This document shows positions 10,825 through 19,570 of a stretch of 64,000 nt of DNA, piece after piece. Each line of letters starts with the position of its first letter. The stretch's first letter is position 1. A program made the position numbers and the translations under genes. The DNA comes from Aromatoleum buckelii (lineage in GTDB: Bacteria > Pseudomonadota > Gammaproteobacteria > Burkholderiales > Rhodocyclaceae). The stretch lies in NCBI RefSeq assembly GCF_012910785.2, contig NZ_WTVH02000001.1, forward strand, positions 186,001 to 250,000, in the 5' to 3' direction. The notes under the pieces are model-generated. The model had not been told where the DNA came from. It made no database searches and saw nothing but the letters and a program-made list of their open reading frames with translations.

Positions 10825-11020
10825 CTATACGCTGAACTGTTTAGTCGCTTCGGTGGGTTCTTGGCCTGACGCCCCGACTTCAGGCGAAGTATCTGCACAA
10901 GCTAACCGGGCGTGTCCCGCCCTTAAAACATTGATCGCGCCGACCACATCGGCGTTCTCCTCGAAGCCGCATTCGACGCACAGAAACCGGGCCTGCGTCG
11001 TAAGCGACCGGGGAACTCAT
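10825..11020 (-). pseudogene. C-terminal remnant of a TnpB (IS605 OrfB) nuclease gene
   Basis: The minus strand encodes RFLCVECGFEENADVVGAINVL and then about 33 more residues to a TAG at 10827. This is the second half of the TnpB zinc ribbon and the RuvC-III block with its catalytic aspartate. Everything upstream of about 11020 is lost. The stop codon is followed by the GC-rich 3' hairpin region of the element, interrupted at 10800 by the IS256 copy. TnpB proteins are RNA-guided nucleases whose guide RNA comes from this 3' end, but this copy cannot be functional. Confidence 0.8.
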
Positions 11021-11168
11021 CTTGACGGCGGGAACGGGCCGTTCGCCTTCGGTCGTCGGCGGTGGCGAGAAGTCCAGTAACCGGCAGTTGTACCATCTTG
11101 CACTGTCGTGTCGCCGTAAGGTCGCGGTGCTACGTTGTATAAGGACGCTCACTCATAGGGAGGCCCAA
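11021..11168. other. Short upstream region of the exported-protein gene
   Basis: No gene is seen. The sequence runs from the truncated tnpB to the ribosome-binding site AGGGAGG at 11157-11163; no promoter could be placed with confidence. Confidence 0.4.
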
Positions 11169-11597
11169 ATGATCAAGCGCGCAGCAGTGATGGCACTGGT
11201 AGGGTTGATGGCGCTCGCCACCGGAGCCTTCGCGGACGAAGGCAAGGACGAGTCAGGCAAGGGGAAGCAACGAGACGAGGAGCGCAAGCGCCATGAGGGG
11301 AGTTCCTCGTACTTCCATCAGCACGGCTACACCCGCATTCCGGACGGTCACCTACCGCCTCCGGGCGAGTGCCGTGTCTGGTATCCGGACAGGCCGGCAG
11401 GTCATCAGCCGCCGCCGTTCAAGTGCAGTGAAGCGCGCGGTCGGGTTGAACCGGGTGGTTGGCTGATCTCGCCCGGGCCTCAACCCAAAGAGGTCGAAGT
11501 GGCGGTCTACGACGCTCGGCGCCCCGGCGTTGTGATCGACGTGGGCATCTTTGACGCGCGCACGGGTTCGATGATCCGCATCGTTGGTACCAAGTAG
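11169..11597 (+). CDS. Small exported protein of unknown function
   Basis: A 142-residue protein with a cleavable Sec signal peptide (MIKRAAVMALVGLMALATGAFA), a short highly charged linker rich in Lys, Glu and Asp, and a conserved motif GYTRIPDGHLPPPGECRVWY followed by PPPFKC. This LPPPGxCRxWYP-PPPxxC pattern occurs in small periplasmic proteins of many proteobacteria, but I know of no assigned function; the two cysteines could form a disulfide. The ATG at 11169 has AGGGAGG upstream, so longer in-frame starts from 11022 are rejected. It stands alone between a TnpB remnant and IS66 debris. Confidence 0.7.
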   Translation: MIKRAAVMALVGLMALATGAFADEGKDESGKGKQRDEERKRHEGSSSYFHQHGYTRIPDGHLPPPGECRVWYPDRPAGHQPPPFKCSEARGRVEPGGWLISPGPQPKEVEVAVYDARRPGVVIDVGIFDARTGSMIRIVGTK

Positions 11598-11605
11598 CAG
11601 CCCGC

Positions 11606-11820
11606 TTACGCTGCAGGTTGCCAGCGATGCGGCAACAGTTCGCGAATGCGGCTGGCCGGCGTCGTCGGCAACCGCGTGAGCACGTCCTTGAGGTACGCGT
11701 AAGGGTCGTGCCCGTTGAGCCGCGCCGAATGGATGAGGCTCATGACGGCGGCAGCCCGTTGCCCTGCGCGCAGACTGCCGGCAAATAGCCAATTGGATCG
11801 ACCGAGGGCAATCACGGGGT
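11606..11820 (-). pseudogene. C-terminal fragment of an IS66-family transposase
   Basis: About 70 codons on the minus strand match the IS66 TnpC C-terminal domain: ALGRSNWLFAGSLRAGQRAA, then LNGHDPYAYLKDVLTRLP and the terminal ELLPHRW. The catalytic part and the tnpA/tnpB genes are absent, so this is a remnant. It sits upstream of the N-terminally short KdpD-like gene and may mark a deletion boundary. Confidence 0.8.
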
Positions 11821-12057
11821 CATTCTGCACCTGTCGGGCAGGAAGTTGAGGTCTTTTATCGCTGGCACCCACTGTATGGCCGTCGCCTTCGACGACAGTA
11901 CAGCGAGCAGCGGGCGGGTGGTGAAGTCGTTCACGTCGAAGCTTCCTTTGGCGTAGTCGTCGTAATGCCCGCATGGATGCTGGACGCTGCCGCTTGTGCG
12001 GGCATGGCTCTTGGCGATCCAAGGGCGTCGGTCTCTGCCCTTGTCGAACTGTGCCAC
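11812..12057 (-). CDS. Unrecognised 81-codon reading frame next to the IS66 fragment
   Basis: An open frame that I do not recognise. It starts MAQFDKGRDRRPWIAKSHAR, is polar and has no signal peptide or membrane helix, and its end overlaps the IS66 fragment by a few bases. It may be an old gene fragment or a chance frame; there is no convincing ribosome-binding site. Confidence 0.25.
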   Translation of the reverse strand: MAQFDKGRDRRPWIAKSHARTSGSVQHPCGHYDDYAKGSFDVNDFTTRPLLAVLSSKATAIQWVPAIKDLNFLPDRCRMTP

Positions 12058-12216
12058 CTACTGGCCCACCATAGGGACCCCCGCCGCAAACGTTTCTCGC
12101 TCGTTTACACCGTTTTTATTTGCGCCGCAGCACAATTAACTCGGTGAGCAACTCCGACCTCCAACCCGTCGTAACAAGTGCCCCGTCACCTGCAGGCGAG
12201 GATTCAAAGGCCGAAC

Positions 12217-13755
12217 ATGCAAAACGACGAGAGGAAGCGTCTGCCACCGATCACAAGCCATCTGCTCGCGCTTGCCGTCTGCGGCCTTGCAGTGGCGATC
12301 TGTCTGCCGCTGCGCGATCTGCTGGAGCTGACCAACATTGCGATGCTGCTGTTGGTGATAGTCGTCTTCATCGCGGCGACGCTTGGACGGTCGGAGGCCA
12401 TCCTCGCCAGTTTCGTCAGTGTTGCGGCGTTCGACTTCTTTTTCGTCACGCCCCACCTCTCGTTCCTCGTCAGCGACGTGCAGTATCTCGTCACGTTCGC
12501 CGTCATGCTGGCCGTGTCGTTGATCACCAGCCACCTCACGACTAGGCTGCAAGCGAGCGCGCGCGAAGCCCTGGCGCGCGAACGCCGCTCGCACGCCCTT
12601 TATGCGCTCGCCAAGGCCTTGGCCGGGGCAATGAGCATCGAGCAGGTCGTGGAGCGAGTGGGCGCCTTCGTGCGCGAACAGGCCGACGGCGACGCCCGGT
12701 TTTTCCTGACCGATACGGCGCAGGCACTGCACGAGTTTCCGCCCCCCGGAGTGCCGCTCGGACTGGATGAGTCGATCGCGATCCGGGCAGTATTCCAGAG
12801 CGACGTCGCGGACAGGTCCTGCTGCATCGCCAACCCAAATGGATTGGATATGATGTTTCCGCTTGGCGGCGCGATGCGGCGGCACGGGGTCCTGTTTGTC
12901 AGGGCGGGTGCCGGCGGCCGGCCCGCTCTGCGGCCGATGCTCGAGGGCATCGCGTCGCTGACCGCGATCGCCCTCGAACGCCTGCGCTTTGTCGACATTG
13001 CGGAGGCGAGCCGACTCGAGACCGAAGCGGAGCGATTGCGAAGTTCGATCCTGTCGTCGATTTCGCACGACATCCGGACGCCGCTCACGGTGCTGTTCGG
13101 GCAGGCCGATTCGCTGACGCTCGCCGGCGGCCACGTGACCGATGAAGAGCGCGATGCCGCCCGGGCGATTCGAGATCAGGCGGGCCGCCTGAACCAGATG
13201 GTGGAGAAACTTCTCGACATGGCGCGGCTGCAGGCCGGGCAAGTGCGCCTGCGCAAGGAATGGCAAGCGATCGACGAGGTGATCGGCGCCAGCATCCAGA
13301 TGCTCGACAATGCGCTGCGTGAGCATCCCGTGAAGGTCACGCTGGCACCGGACCTGCCGCTCGTTGCCGTCGACGCCGTGCTAATGGAGCGCGTCTTCTT
13401 CAATCTGATTGAGAATGCGGCGAAGTATTCGCCGGCCGGCGCGCCGATCGCGGTCGTCGTCGCAGGCGAGGCCGAAGGGCTGGTCGTCGAGGTTCGAGAC
13501 TGCGGTCCAGGCTTTCCGCCGGCGAGCCTGCCGCGCCTCTTCGAGCTCTTCGAGCGGGGCGTCGCGGAGTCGGCAATCGCCGGCGTCGGCCTAGGGCTGG
13601 CAATCTGCCGCGCGGTCGTCGAAGCGCACGGTGGGAGAATCAGCGCGTCGAATCTGGCCGACGGCGGCGCCTGCGTCCGCTTCACGCTGCCGTCGGCCGG
13701 CGAGCCGCCGCGCATCGAGCCGGAGCTTACCGACGCGGCCGGAGTCGGGTCGTGA
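12217..13755 (+). CDS. KdpD-like sensor histidine kinase lacking the N-terminal KdpD/Usp domains
   Basis: The 512-residue protein corresponds to the C-terminal half of KdpD: the four-helix DUF4118 membrane domain (about residues 13-105), a GAF-like segment (about 130-265), the dimerisation and phosphoacceptor domain with His284 in SISHDIRTPLT, and an ATPase domain with N box NLIENAAKYSP, G1 DCGPGFPP and G2 GVGLGLAI. Full KdpD is about 900 residues, and the cytoplasmic KdpD and UspA-like domains that sense ions and c-di-AMP are absent. The ATG at 12217 has AAGG upstream. Its end overlaps the kdpE-like start (GTGA), and kup follows, so it most likely controls potassium uptake. Whether the short form is a relic of an IS66-linked deletion or a natural short sensor is open. 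Confidence 0.85.
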   Translation: MQNDERKRLPPITSHLLALAVCGLAVAICLPLRDLLELTNIAMLLLVIVVFIAATLGRSEAILASFVSVAAFDFFFVTPHLSFLVSDVQYLVTFAVMLAVSLITSHLTTRLQASAREALARERRSHALYALAKALAGAMSIEQVVERVGAFVREQADGDARFFLTDTAQALHEFPPPGVPLGLDESIAIRAVFQSDVADRSCCIANPNGLDMMFPLGGAMRRHGVLFVRAGAGGRPALRPMLEGIASLTAIALERLRFVDIAEASRLETEAERLRSSILSSISHDIRTPLTVLFGQADSLTLAGGHVTDEERDAARAIRDQAGRLNQMVEKLLDMARLQAGQVRLRKEWQAIDEVIGASIQMLDNALREHPVKVTLAPDLPLVAVDAVLMERVFFNLIENAAKYSPAGAPIAVVVAGEAEGLVVEVRDCGPGFPPASLPRLFELFERGVAESAIAGVGLGLAICRAVVEAHGGRISASNLADGGACVRFTLPSAGEPPRIEPELTDAAGVGS

Positions 13756-14444
13756 CCGAGCTTCGGACCAGGATCCTCGTCGTTGAGGACGAACTGCAAA
13801 TTCGCCGATTCATCCGGCAGACGCTCGAGCGCGCCGCCTATCGGGTGTTCGAGGCCGGGACGGTCGAGCAGGCGCTCACCGACGCCGCCTTGGGCAAGCC
13901 CGACCTGGTGATCCTCGATCTGGGCCTGCCCGACGGAGACGGCGCGCAGTTCGTGCGGTCGGTGCGCGACTGGTCGCGGATGCCAGTGCTGATCCTTTCG
14001 GCGCGCTCCGACGAGGCGGACAAGATCACGGCGCTCGATGCGGGCGCCGACGACTACTTGACCAAGCCGTTCTCGGTCGGCGAATTGCTCGCCCGCGTGC
14101 GGGCACTGCTGCGACGCGCCGACGGCGGCAAGGACGCGGGCGAGGCGCTCGTGCGTTTCGGCGACGTTGAGGTTGATCTCGCCCACCGCACGGTAACGCG
14201 CGCCGGGGAGCCGGTGCACCTCACCGCCCGCGAGTATCGCCTGCTCGTCGTCCTGCTCGCCAACGCCGGCAAAGTCCTGACCCACCGCCATCTGCTGCGC
14301 GAGGTCTGGGGGCCGACCTACGTGGACAGCACCCACTATCTGCGCATCTACGTCGGTCATCTGCGGCAAAAGCTGGAGGCGGACCCAACGCAACCGGCGC
14401 ATCTGCGCACCGAAATCGGCGTCGGCTATCGCTTTCAGGGGTGA
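13752..14444 (+). CDS. KdpE-like response regulator
   Basis: A 230-residue OmpR/PhoB-type response regulator. The receiver domain has the acidic pair in VVEDE, the phosphoacceptor Asp in DLVILDLGLPDGDG and the conserved Lys in LTKPF. The C-terminal winged helix carries LTAREYRLL and HLLREVWGPTYVDSTHYLRIYV, a match to KdpE. The start is a GTG overlapping the kinase stop codon, indicating translational coupling. In most bacteria KdpE activates the kdpFABC pump operon, but here the next gene is kup, suggesting regulation of a different potassium transporter (inference). Confidence 0.88.
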   Translation: MTELRTRILVVEDELQIRRFIRQTLERAAYRVFEAGTVEQALTDAALGKPDLVILDLGLPDGDGAQFVRSVRDWSRMPVLILSARSDEADKITALDAGADDYLTKPFSVGELLARVRALLRRADGGKDAGEALVRFGDVEVDLAHRTVTRAGEPVHLTAREYRLLVVLLANAGKVLTHRHLLREVWGPTYVDSTHYLRIYVGHLRQKLEADPTQPAHLRTEIGVGYRFQG

Positions 14445-14479
14445 CCGCCGCTCCGGCTCGCCTTTTTCGAGGATTCAGC

Positions 14480-16357
14480 ATGTCTGTAACACCGGATCGT
14501 TCGCACAGCAGTCTGGGCGGGCTTGCGCTCGCGGCGCTCGGCATCGTCTATGGCGATATCGGTACCAGCCCGCTGTATGCGTTCAAGGAGGCATTTCACG
14601 GCTCGCACGCGCTGGCCGTCAGCGAGGCCAACGTGCTGGCGGCGCTTTCCGCCTTCTTCTGGGCGATGATGCTGATCATCTCTCTCAAGTACGTCTGGAT
14701 CGTTCTGAAATACGACAACGACGGCGAGGGCGGCGTGCTGGCGCTGACCGCGCTCGCCCATCGCACCGCGTCGCACGCGCCGCGGCTCGCGACGCTGGTG
14801 ATCGGGGCCGGCGTCTTCGCCGCCGCGTTGTTCTACGGCGATGCGATCATCACCCCAGCGATCTCGGTACTCTCGGCGGTGGAAGGCCTCGCGGTCGCCG
14901 CACCACAGTTCGAACGGTTGATCGTGCCGATCACGATCGGAATTCTCGTCACCCTGTTCTTGATCCAGAAGCACGGCACGAGCCGGGTCGGCACGCTCTT
15001 CGGACCCGTAACGCTGATCTGGTTCGCGACGCTTGCCGTATTGGGCCTGCAATCGATCATCCAGACGCCGCACGTGCTCGCAGCGATCGACCCCCGCCAC
15101 GCGGTGAGCTTCGCACTGGACCATCCGCACGCGGCCTTCCTGCTGCTGTCAGCGGTATTCCTGGCGTTAACCGGGGGCGAGGCGCTGTACGCCGATATGG
15201 GCCACTTCGGTGCGAGAGCAGTGCGCGTTGCCTGGTACGGGCTAGTCTGCCCGGCGCTGCTGATCAATTACTTCGGCCAAGGGGCACTCGTGCTGCGCGA
15301 CCCGACTGCGGCCGAAAATCCGTTCTACCTGCTCGCGCCGGACTGGTTCGTCTTTCCGCTCATCGGCCTCGCGACCGCTGCGACCGTGATCGCCTCGCAG
15401 GCAACGATTTCCGGCGCGTACTCGATGACCCTGCAGGCCTCGCGCCTCGGTTACCTGCCGCGCGTGCGCATTCTGCACACCTCCGACAGCGAACGCGGTC
15501 AGATCTACATCCCCAGCGTCAACTGGCTGATGCTGCTGTCGGTGGTCCTGCTGGTGCTGGAGTTCGGGTCGTCGGCCGCGCTAGCGGCCGCCTATGGCAT
15601 CGCCGTCTCAGGCACGATGATCATAACCACCGTGCTCACGATCTTCGTCACGCTCGCCGCCGCCGCTCGCTTCCGACTGCCGATCGTGGCCTGCCTGGGA
15701 CTATTCGCGCTGCTGGAGTGCGTCTTCTTCAGCTCGAATCTCACCAAGATCGCCGCCGGCGGCTGGTTCCCGATGCTGCTTGGCGCGCTCATCTTCGTCG
15801 CCCTCACCAGTTGGAAGGAAGGCAGCCAGCTGGTTGCCGAGCAGCGGCGGAAGATCGACGTGCCGATGGAGGGCTTCCTCTGCGGACCGCACCCGGATGT
15901 GCCGCGAGTGGCGGGGACTGCCGTCTACTTGACCTCCGACACGAGCGTCGTTCCCAGCGCGCTGTTCCACAACCTAAAGCATTACAAGGTTATGCACGAG
16001 CAGACAGTGTTCCTGCATGTCATAAACGAGGAGATCCCTTACGTCGCCAACGCCGATCGTCTGCGTCTGACCCGGCTCGCGCCCGAGACCTATCAACTCG
16101 ATGTGCATTTCGGTTTTCGTGAGGAGCCGGACCTGCCGATGGCGCTGGAGGGAGTCACCAGGTTCGGCCTCACATTCGAGCCGATGATGACGACCTATTT
16201 CGTCGCGCGCTCGGTGATCGGCGATGGCCCTGGTGCGCTCCCTCGCTGGCGCTGCGTGCTGTTTTCGTGGATGACCCGGCAGGCGGAGGGCGCGGCAACC
16301 TATTTCCGTCTGCCAGCGAATCAGGTGGTCGAACTGGGGACTCAGGTCTTGCTATAA
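14480..16357 (+). CDS. kup: Kup-family potassium uptake protein
   Basis: A 625-residue low-affinity potassium/proton symporter of the KUP/HAK/KT family. The signature GIVYGDIGTSPLYAFKEAF is near the N-terminus, about 12 hydrophobic helices occupy residues 15-450, and a soluble C-terminal domain follows, all at the usual family length. The ATG at 14480 is preferred because GAGGA precedes it and the product starts MSVTPDRSHSSLGGLAL; an in-frame GTG at 14441 overlapping the kdpE stop would add 13 residues. It is the third gene of a kdpD-like/kdpE-like/kup unit. An IS256 element has inserted 40 bp after the stop. Confidence 0.93.
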   Translation: MSVTPDRSHSSLGGLALAALGIVYGDIGTSPLYAFKEAFHGSHALAVSEANVLAALSAFFWAMMLIISLKYVWIVLKYDNDGEGGVLALTALAHRTASHAPRLATLVIGAGVFAAALFYGDAIITPAISVLSAVEGLAVAAPQFERLIVPITIGILVTLFLIQKHGTSRVGTLFGPVTLIWFATLAVLGLQSIIQTPHVLAAIDPRHAVSFALDHPHAAFLLLSAVFLALTGGEALYADMGHFGARAVRVAWYGLVCPALLINYFGQGALVLRDPTAAENPFYLLAPDWFVFPLIGLATAATVIASQATISGAYSMTLQASRLGYLPRVRILHTSDSERGQIYIPSVNWLMLLSVVLLVLEFGSSAALAAAYGIAVSGTMIITTVLTIFVTLAAAARFRLPIVACLGLFALLECVFFSSNLTKIAAGGWFPMLLGALIFVALTSWKEGSQLVAEQRRKIDVPMEGFLCGPHPDVPRVAGTAVYLTSDTSVVPSALFHNLKHYKVMHEQTVFLHVINEEIPYVANADRLRLTRLAPETYQLDVHFGFREEPDLPMALEGVTRFGLTFEPMMTTYFVARSVIGDGPGALPRWRCVLFSWMTRQAEGAATYFRLPANQVVELGTQVLL

Positions 16358-16453
16358 CAGGGCGGCAGATCATTGCCCACGGCGTGCGCCGGCATCTAGT
16401 TGTGTGCGTCAAGTTGTGCAAATTGGGTGAGCACGACATGGTTGATGTCATTT

Positions 16454-16500
16454 CGCTTTCAGCGCCGCACAGGGCGTAGCCCGAAGCGGCGCTGAAAGCG
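16454..16500. terminator. 15-bp foldback at the IS256 end
   Basis: CGCTTTCAGCGCCGC at 16454-16468 pairs exactly with GCGGCGCTGAAAGCG at 16486-16500 around a 17-base loop. It lies inside the IS, just beyond the transposase stop, where it could end transposase transcription or block read-through from kup. There is no T-tract on either strand, so the termination role is an inference. Confidence 0.45.
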
Positions 16501-16510
16501 GGTGGCGGCC

Positions 16511-17707
16511 TCACGCGGCCAGCCGCAGGGCCTCCTTCTTCTGCTCGGCGAGCAGGGTCATGTTCAGGTAGCGGTTGTCCTCGAGCCAGCTCTCGTGCGT
16601 TTCGACGCACAGCGCGCGGATCAGTCGCAGGCACGAATCGGTATTGGGGAAGATGCGCACGACATGGGTGCGTCGTTTGATCTCCTCGTTGAGCCGTTCG
16701 AGCATGTTGGTGCTCTTCATGTGCTTGTGATGCTGGCGCGGCAGCCGGTAGAAGGTCAGCGTCTCGCCGATGTTCGACTCGGCCCAGTCGACGAGCTTCG
16801 GATACTTTGCCTGCCACTTCGTGATCCACGCGGCCAGGTCGCGGTGGGCCTCCTGGATGTCGCGCCGGTCGTAGATCCAGCGCAGCTCCTGCAGACAGTC
16901 GTCGTCAGCCTTGCGCGGCAGGTAATCAAGGGCGTTCCTCAGGAAGTGGACGTAGCAGCGCTGCCAGACCGCCTCGCTCAACACTTCGGAAATGGCCTTC
17001 TTGAGCCCTGCGTGATCGTCCGAGACGACGAACTCGACCCCCGCGAGGCCCCGCTCCTTGAGCCGCAGCAGAAAGTCCTTCCAACTGCTCTGGCTCTCGC
17101 GGTGGGCGAGCTCGACCGCGAGCACCTGGCGGTGCCCCTCCCAATTGATGCCGATCGCGATCAGCACCGCTTGCGCGCGAATCACGCCGTCTTCGCGGAT
17201 TTTCTCGTAGCGGGCATCGAGGATCAGATAGGGGTACGCTTCGTCCAGCTGCCGCGCGGCAAAGCGCGCCAGCGCCTCGTCCAGGCTCTTGTTGATCGCC
17301 GAGATGGCCGAGGCCGAGAAGCTGTGCCCGCACAGCTCTTCGGTGATCATTTTGACCTTGCGCGTCGACACCCCCTGCACGTACATCTCGGCGAGCGCCG
17401 CGACCAGCGCCTTCTCGCTGCGCGCATAGCGCTCGAACAGCGCGGTGGAAAACTCGCCGTTACGGTCACGTGGCACGCGCAGCTCCAGTTTTCCGATGCG
17501 CGTCACCAAGCCACGACTGTAGTAGCCGGCCCGGTAGCCCTGACGGCGGTCGGTGCGCTCGCCCGGCGCCGCTCCCAGCAACTCGGTCATCTCGCCTTCC
17601 AGGACCTCCTGCAGCGCCTGCTTCATCAGCGCCTTCATCAGCTCCGGATCCGACGCCACCAATGCTTCCACTGTCGCGCCCTTCGAACTACGCTTGATCG
17701 TGGTCAT
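16511..17707 (-). CDS. IS256-family (Mutator-type) transposase
   Basis: A 398-residue transposase with the IS256 order of motifs: the first Asp in YLILDARYEKIR, the second in FVVSDDHAGLKKAI, the RCYVHFLRN segment and the Glu in STNMLERLNEEIKRRT. The frame is intact. The ATG at 17707 gives MTTIKRSSKG like relatives; an in-frame ATG 42 bases upstream is less likely. It is the only gene of the element at 16398-17813. Confidence 0.92.
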   Translation of the reverse strand: MTTIKRSSKGATVEALVASDPELMKALMKQALQEVLEGEMTELLGAAPGERTDRRQGYRAGYYSRGLVTRIGKLELRVPRDRNGEFSTALFERYARSEKALVAALAEMYVQGVSTRKVKMITEELCGHSFSASAISAINKSLDEALARFAARQLDEAYPYLILDARYEKIREDGVIRAQAVLIAIGINWEGHRQVLAVELAHRESQSSWKDFLLRLKERGLAGVEFVVSDDHAGLKKAISEVLSEAVWQRCYVHFLRNALDYLPRKADDDCLQELRWIYDRRDIQEAHRDLAAWITKWQAKYPKLVDWAESNIGETLTFYRLPRQHHKHMKSTNMLERLNEEIKRRTHVVRIFPNTDSCLRLIRALCVETHESWLEDNRYLNMTLLAEQKKEALRLAA

Positions 17708-17822
17708 GGCTGCCCTCTCCACGGGGTTAAAGGTCGATCCGACAATCAACCTTAGCCATGGCCACCCGCGCCTTCCAGCCGAAGGCGCTTCTGCACACTT
17801 CTCAGCACACTACCCGGCATCT

Positions 17823-18019
17823 TTCCGTGAGGCAGCACCGTAGCACTCCATGTGCCCTTGCAAACGTCCGCTGGCTGGAGGGCGCCGACCTCCATCTAGC
17901 TGCAACTGGCCGAGGCTGTTTAAAAAAGGCTCAGGATGCGCTACCCGTCGTCCGCTTCGGCGAGATTCTTGGCAATTCAGTTATTCGATGACGGCGAGGC
18001 GGCGTCATTGAGGCCGTAA
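17823..18019. other. Intergenic stretch between IS elements
   Basis: No gene, convincing promoter or structured RNA was recognised between the IS256 target duplication and the IS3 remnant. Confidence 0.4.
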
Positions 18020-18477
18020 AAAGGCCTGCTTCAAGCTCTCATTGCCGCTAGGAGACACACCGAGCGCCTCACACCTCATCAGAACCGGCCCGGCCCCTCG
18101 GTGCTTCGCCACGAAGCCGAACTTCACATCGATTCCTTGGCAAAGTAGGCCGCGGCTTTTTTCAGGATGTCGCGCTCCATCTTGAGCTTGGCGACTTCCT
18201 TGTGCAGGCGCGCAATCTCGGCCTCTTCACGCTTCATCACGCTTGGGCCCGGAAACGCAGCTGCGGATCGGCCGCGCTCTCGCGCCCCCCTTGCGCAACA
18301 CGTTCTCGTGAACATCCAGATCACGAGCCGCCTGCGCAACCGACACGCTGCGCTCCCTGACCAGCTTTACCGCTTCAATCCTGAATTCCCGACTGAACTG
18401 CCGTCTTGTGCTCATCAACCATCTCCGGTTTCATCTTCCCTCCTTAACAAGGTGTCTGTGAAACCGGTAGCAGCCCA
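18020..18477 (-). pseudogene. Decayed IS3-family element (orfA frameshifted, orfB lost)
   Basis: The minus strand from 18418 encodes STRRQFSREFRIEAVKLVRE and the IS3 OrfA helix-turn-helix, but a frameshift near 18290 moves the second half (EEAEIARLHKEVAKLKMERD, leucine zipper) into another frame. Only the first 30 or so codons of orfB are recognisable, then the sequence degenerates by about 18020. One terminal repeat (TGGGCTGCTACCGGTTTCAC, ending at base 18477 on the plus strand) remains. A better preserved relative is at 36759-37769. Confidence 0.75.
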
Positions 18478-18988
18478 CCCCGCCCAGCGCCGGGTTTCTT
18501 CGCCTGCTTGCCTCCCGCCAGTCGTGACAACAGCCTGAGGTCTTCATCCACCCTACAAGGACCTCATCATGGCCTTCTTGAAACAACACTGCCCTGCCCT
18601 CGGCCCCTCAATCATCCTCCGTTCCCAGACCTTCCACGGGATCGTTAGCATCCTGATGACGTTCACGCCGCCCAGACCGACTACGAATGCCTCGAGGAGG
18701 ACACTGGGGAGCACCATGCGTCCCTGGGCTGCCGGGTGCGCCCGCTTAACCTTGGGGATGGCAACGCTTCGAAGTGAATTGCTAGCAAGTCAGGCTTGTC
18801 TGGCAAATCAGACAAACCTGACGGGATCGACCTAGTGACATGGGTGTCGGCCTACGCCCGCCTTACCAGGAGAATCGGAGGCGACGCATGACTGCGGCTG
18901 CCTCCTCTGCTGTGCTTCGGCTGCGAAACTTGAGTCGGGCCTTCCACGCTATCCCGATACAATTGCAGGCAGCATTCTGGGAGGCATC
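18478..18988. other. Intergenic stretch without a supported gene
   Basis: Open frames here (for example 18569-18835 plus) show no protein-like composition, and I recognise no RNA or mobile element. GGGAGG at its right end is the ribosome-binding site of the next gene. Confidence 0.4.
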
Positions 18989-19570
18989 ATGAACCCCCCG
19001 ATGACGGACGCGATCCTGCAGCTCTTCAGCAACCTGGGCGAGGAACTCGCTCGGCGCCAAGTGCCGCCCGGTACCGTCCACGCATACGTCTTCGGGGGCT
19101 GCGCGGTCCATCTCCACGCCCACTCCCGGGCCAGTACGGACGTCGACGCCGAGTTCGCGTATCCGCAGCCGCTCAAGAGCGAACTGATGCTCATCCTGGC
19201 TGACCTGCCCCCAGTGGATTACGACGATCCGGAGGAGGGGCCGTCGCAGCTGGCCTACGACCCGACCTTCAACCCGACCCTGGGCCCGCTCCACATGGAC
19301 TACCAGGACCGCGCCGTGCCCCTCGAGGGCACCCGCGAGTCACCCGTAGTCGTGATGCTGCCGAGCATCGAGGACATTGCCCTGTCCAAGCTCGGCCGCC
19401 TAGGTGACGTGGATCTGGAGGACATCCGCACCCTCCTCGCCCTGCCGGAGGCCTCCTGGGAACGGTTTGAACAATTGGCGCTGGAGGCAGCCAAATATTA
19501 CGTGGGGCCTGACTTGACCCCGAATTTGGCCCATGTTAGAAGAAAAGTTGACGAGAGGAGGTCTTCGTGA
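18989..19570 (+). CDS. Nucleotidyltransferase-like protein (DUF6036-type), first gene of a coupled pair
   Basis: A 193-residue protein with the AYVFGGCAVHLHAHSRASTDVD pattern of small nucleotidyltransferases (GG, then D-x-D about 15 residues on), resembling the DUF6036 group related to the AbiEii toxin fold. A PSIEDIALSKLGR segment and a helical C-terminus follow, as in that group. It has a good ribosome-binding site (GGGAGG) and its TGA overlaps the GTG of the next gene. Such pairs are often toxin-antitoxin or phage-defence modules on plasmids, but neither gene is assigned to a characterised system here. Confidence 0.6.
   Translation: MNPPMTDAILQLFSNLGEELARRQVPPGTVHAYVFGGCAVHLHAHSRASTDVDAEFAYPQPLKSELMLILADLPPVDYDDPEEGPSQLAYDPTFNPTLGPLHMDYQDRAVPLEGTRESPVVVMLPSIEDIALSKLGRLGDVDLEDIRTLLALPEASWERFEQLALEAAKYYVGPDLTPNLAHVRRKVDERRSS

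Larger units (their letters stand above)
16398..17813 (-). mobile_element. Complete IS256-family insertion sequence (1416 bp) with 9-bp target duplication
   Basis: CCGGCATCT is repeated directly at 16389-16397 and 17814-17822. The left end begins AGTTGTGTGCGTCAAGTTG and the right end, on the other strand, begins GTAGTGTGCTGAGAAGTG, giving imperfect terminal repeats. It contains an intact transposase on the minus strand and a strong foldback between the transposase 3' end and the left terminus. It is a different IS256 subtype from the copy at 9362. Confidence 0.85.

Noticed and set aside
14441-14479. GTG at 14441 as the kup start
   Set aside because: It would couple to kdpE, but the ATG at 14480 has a better ribosome-binding site and matches the usual Kup N-terminus; kept only as an alternative.
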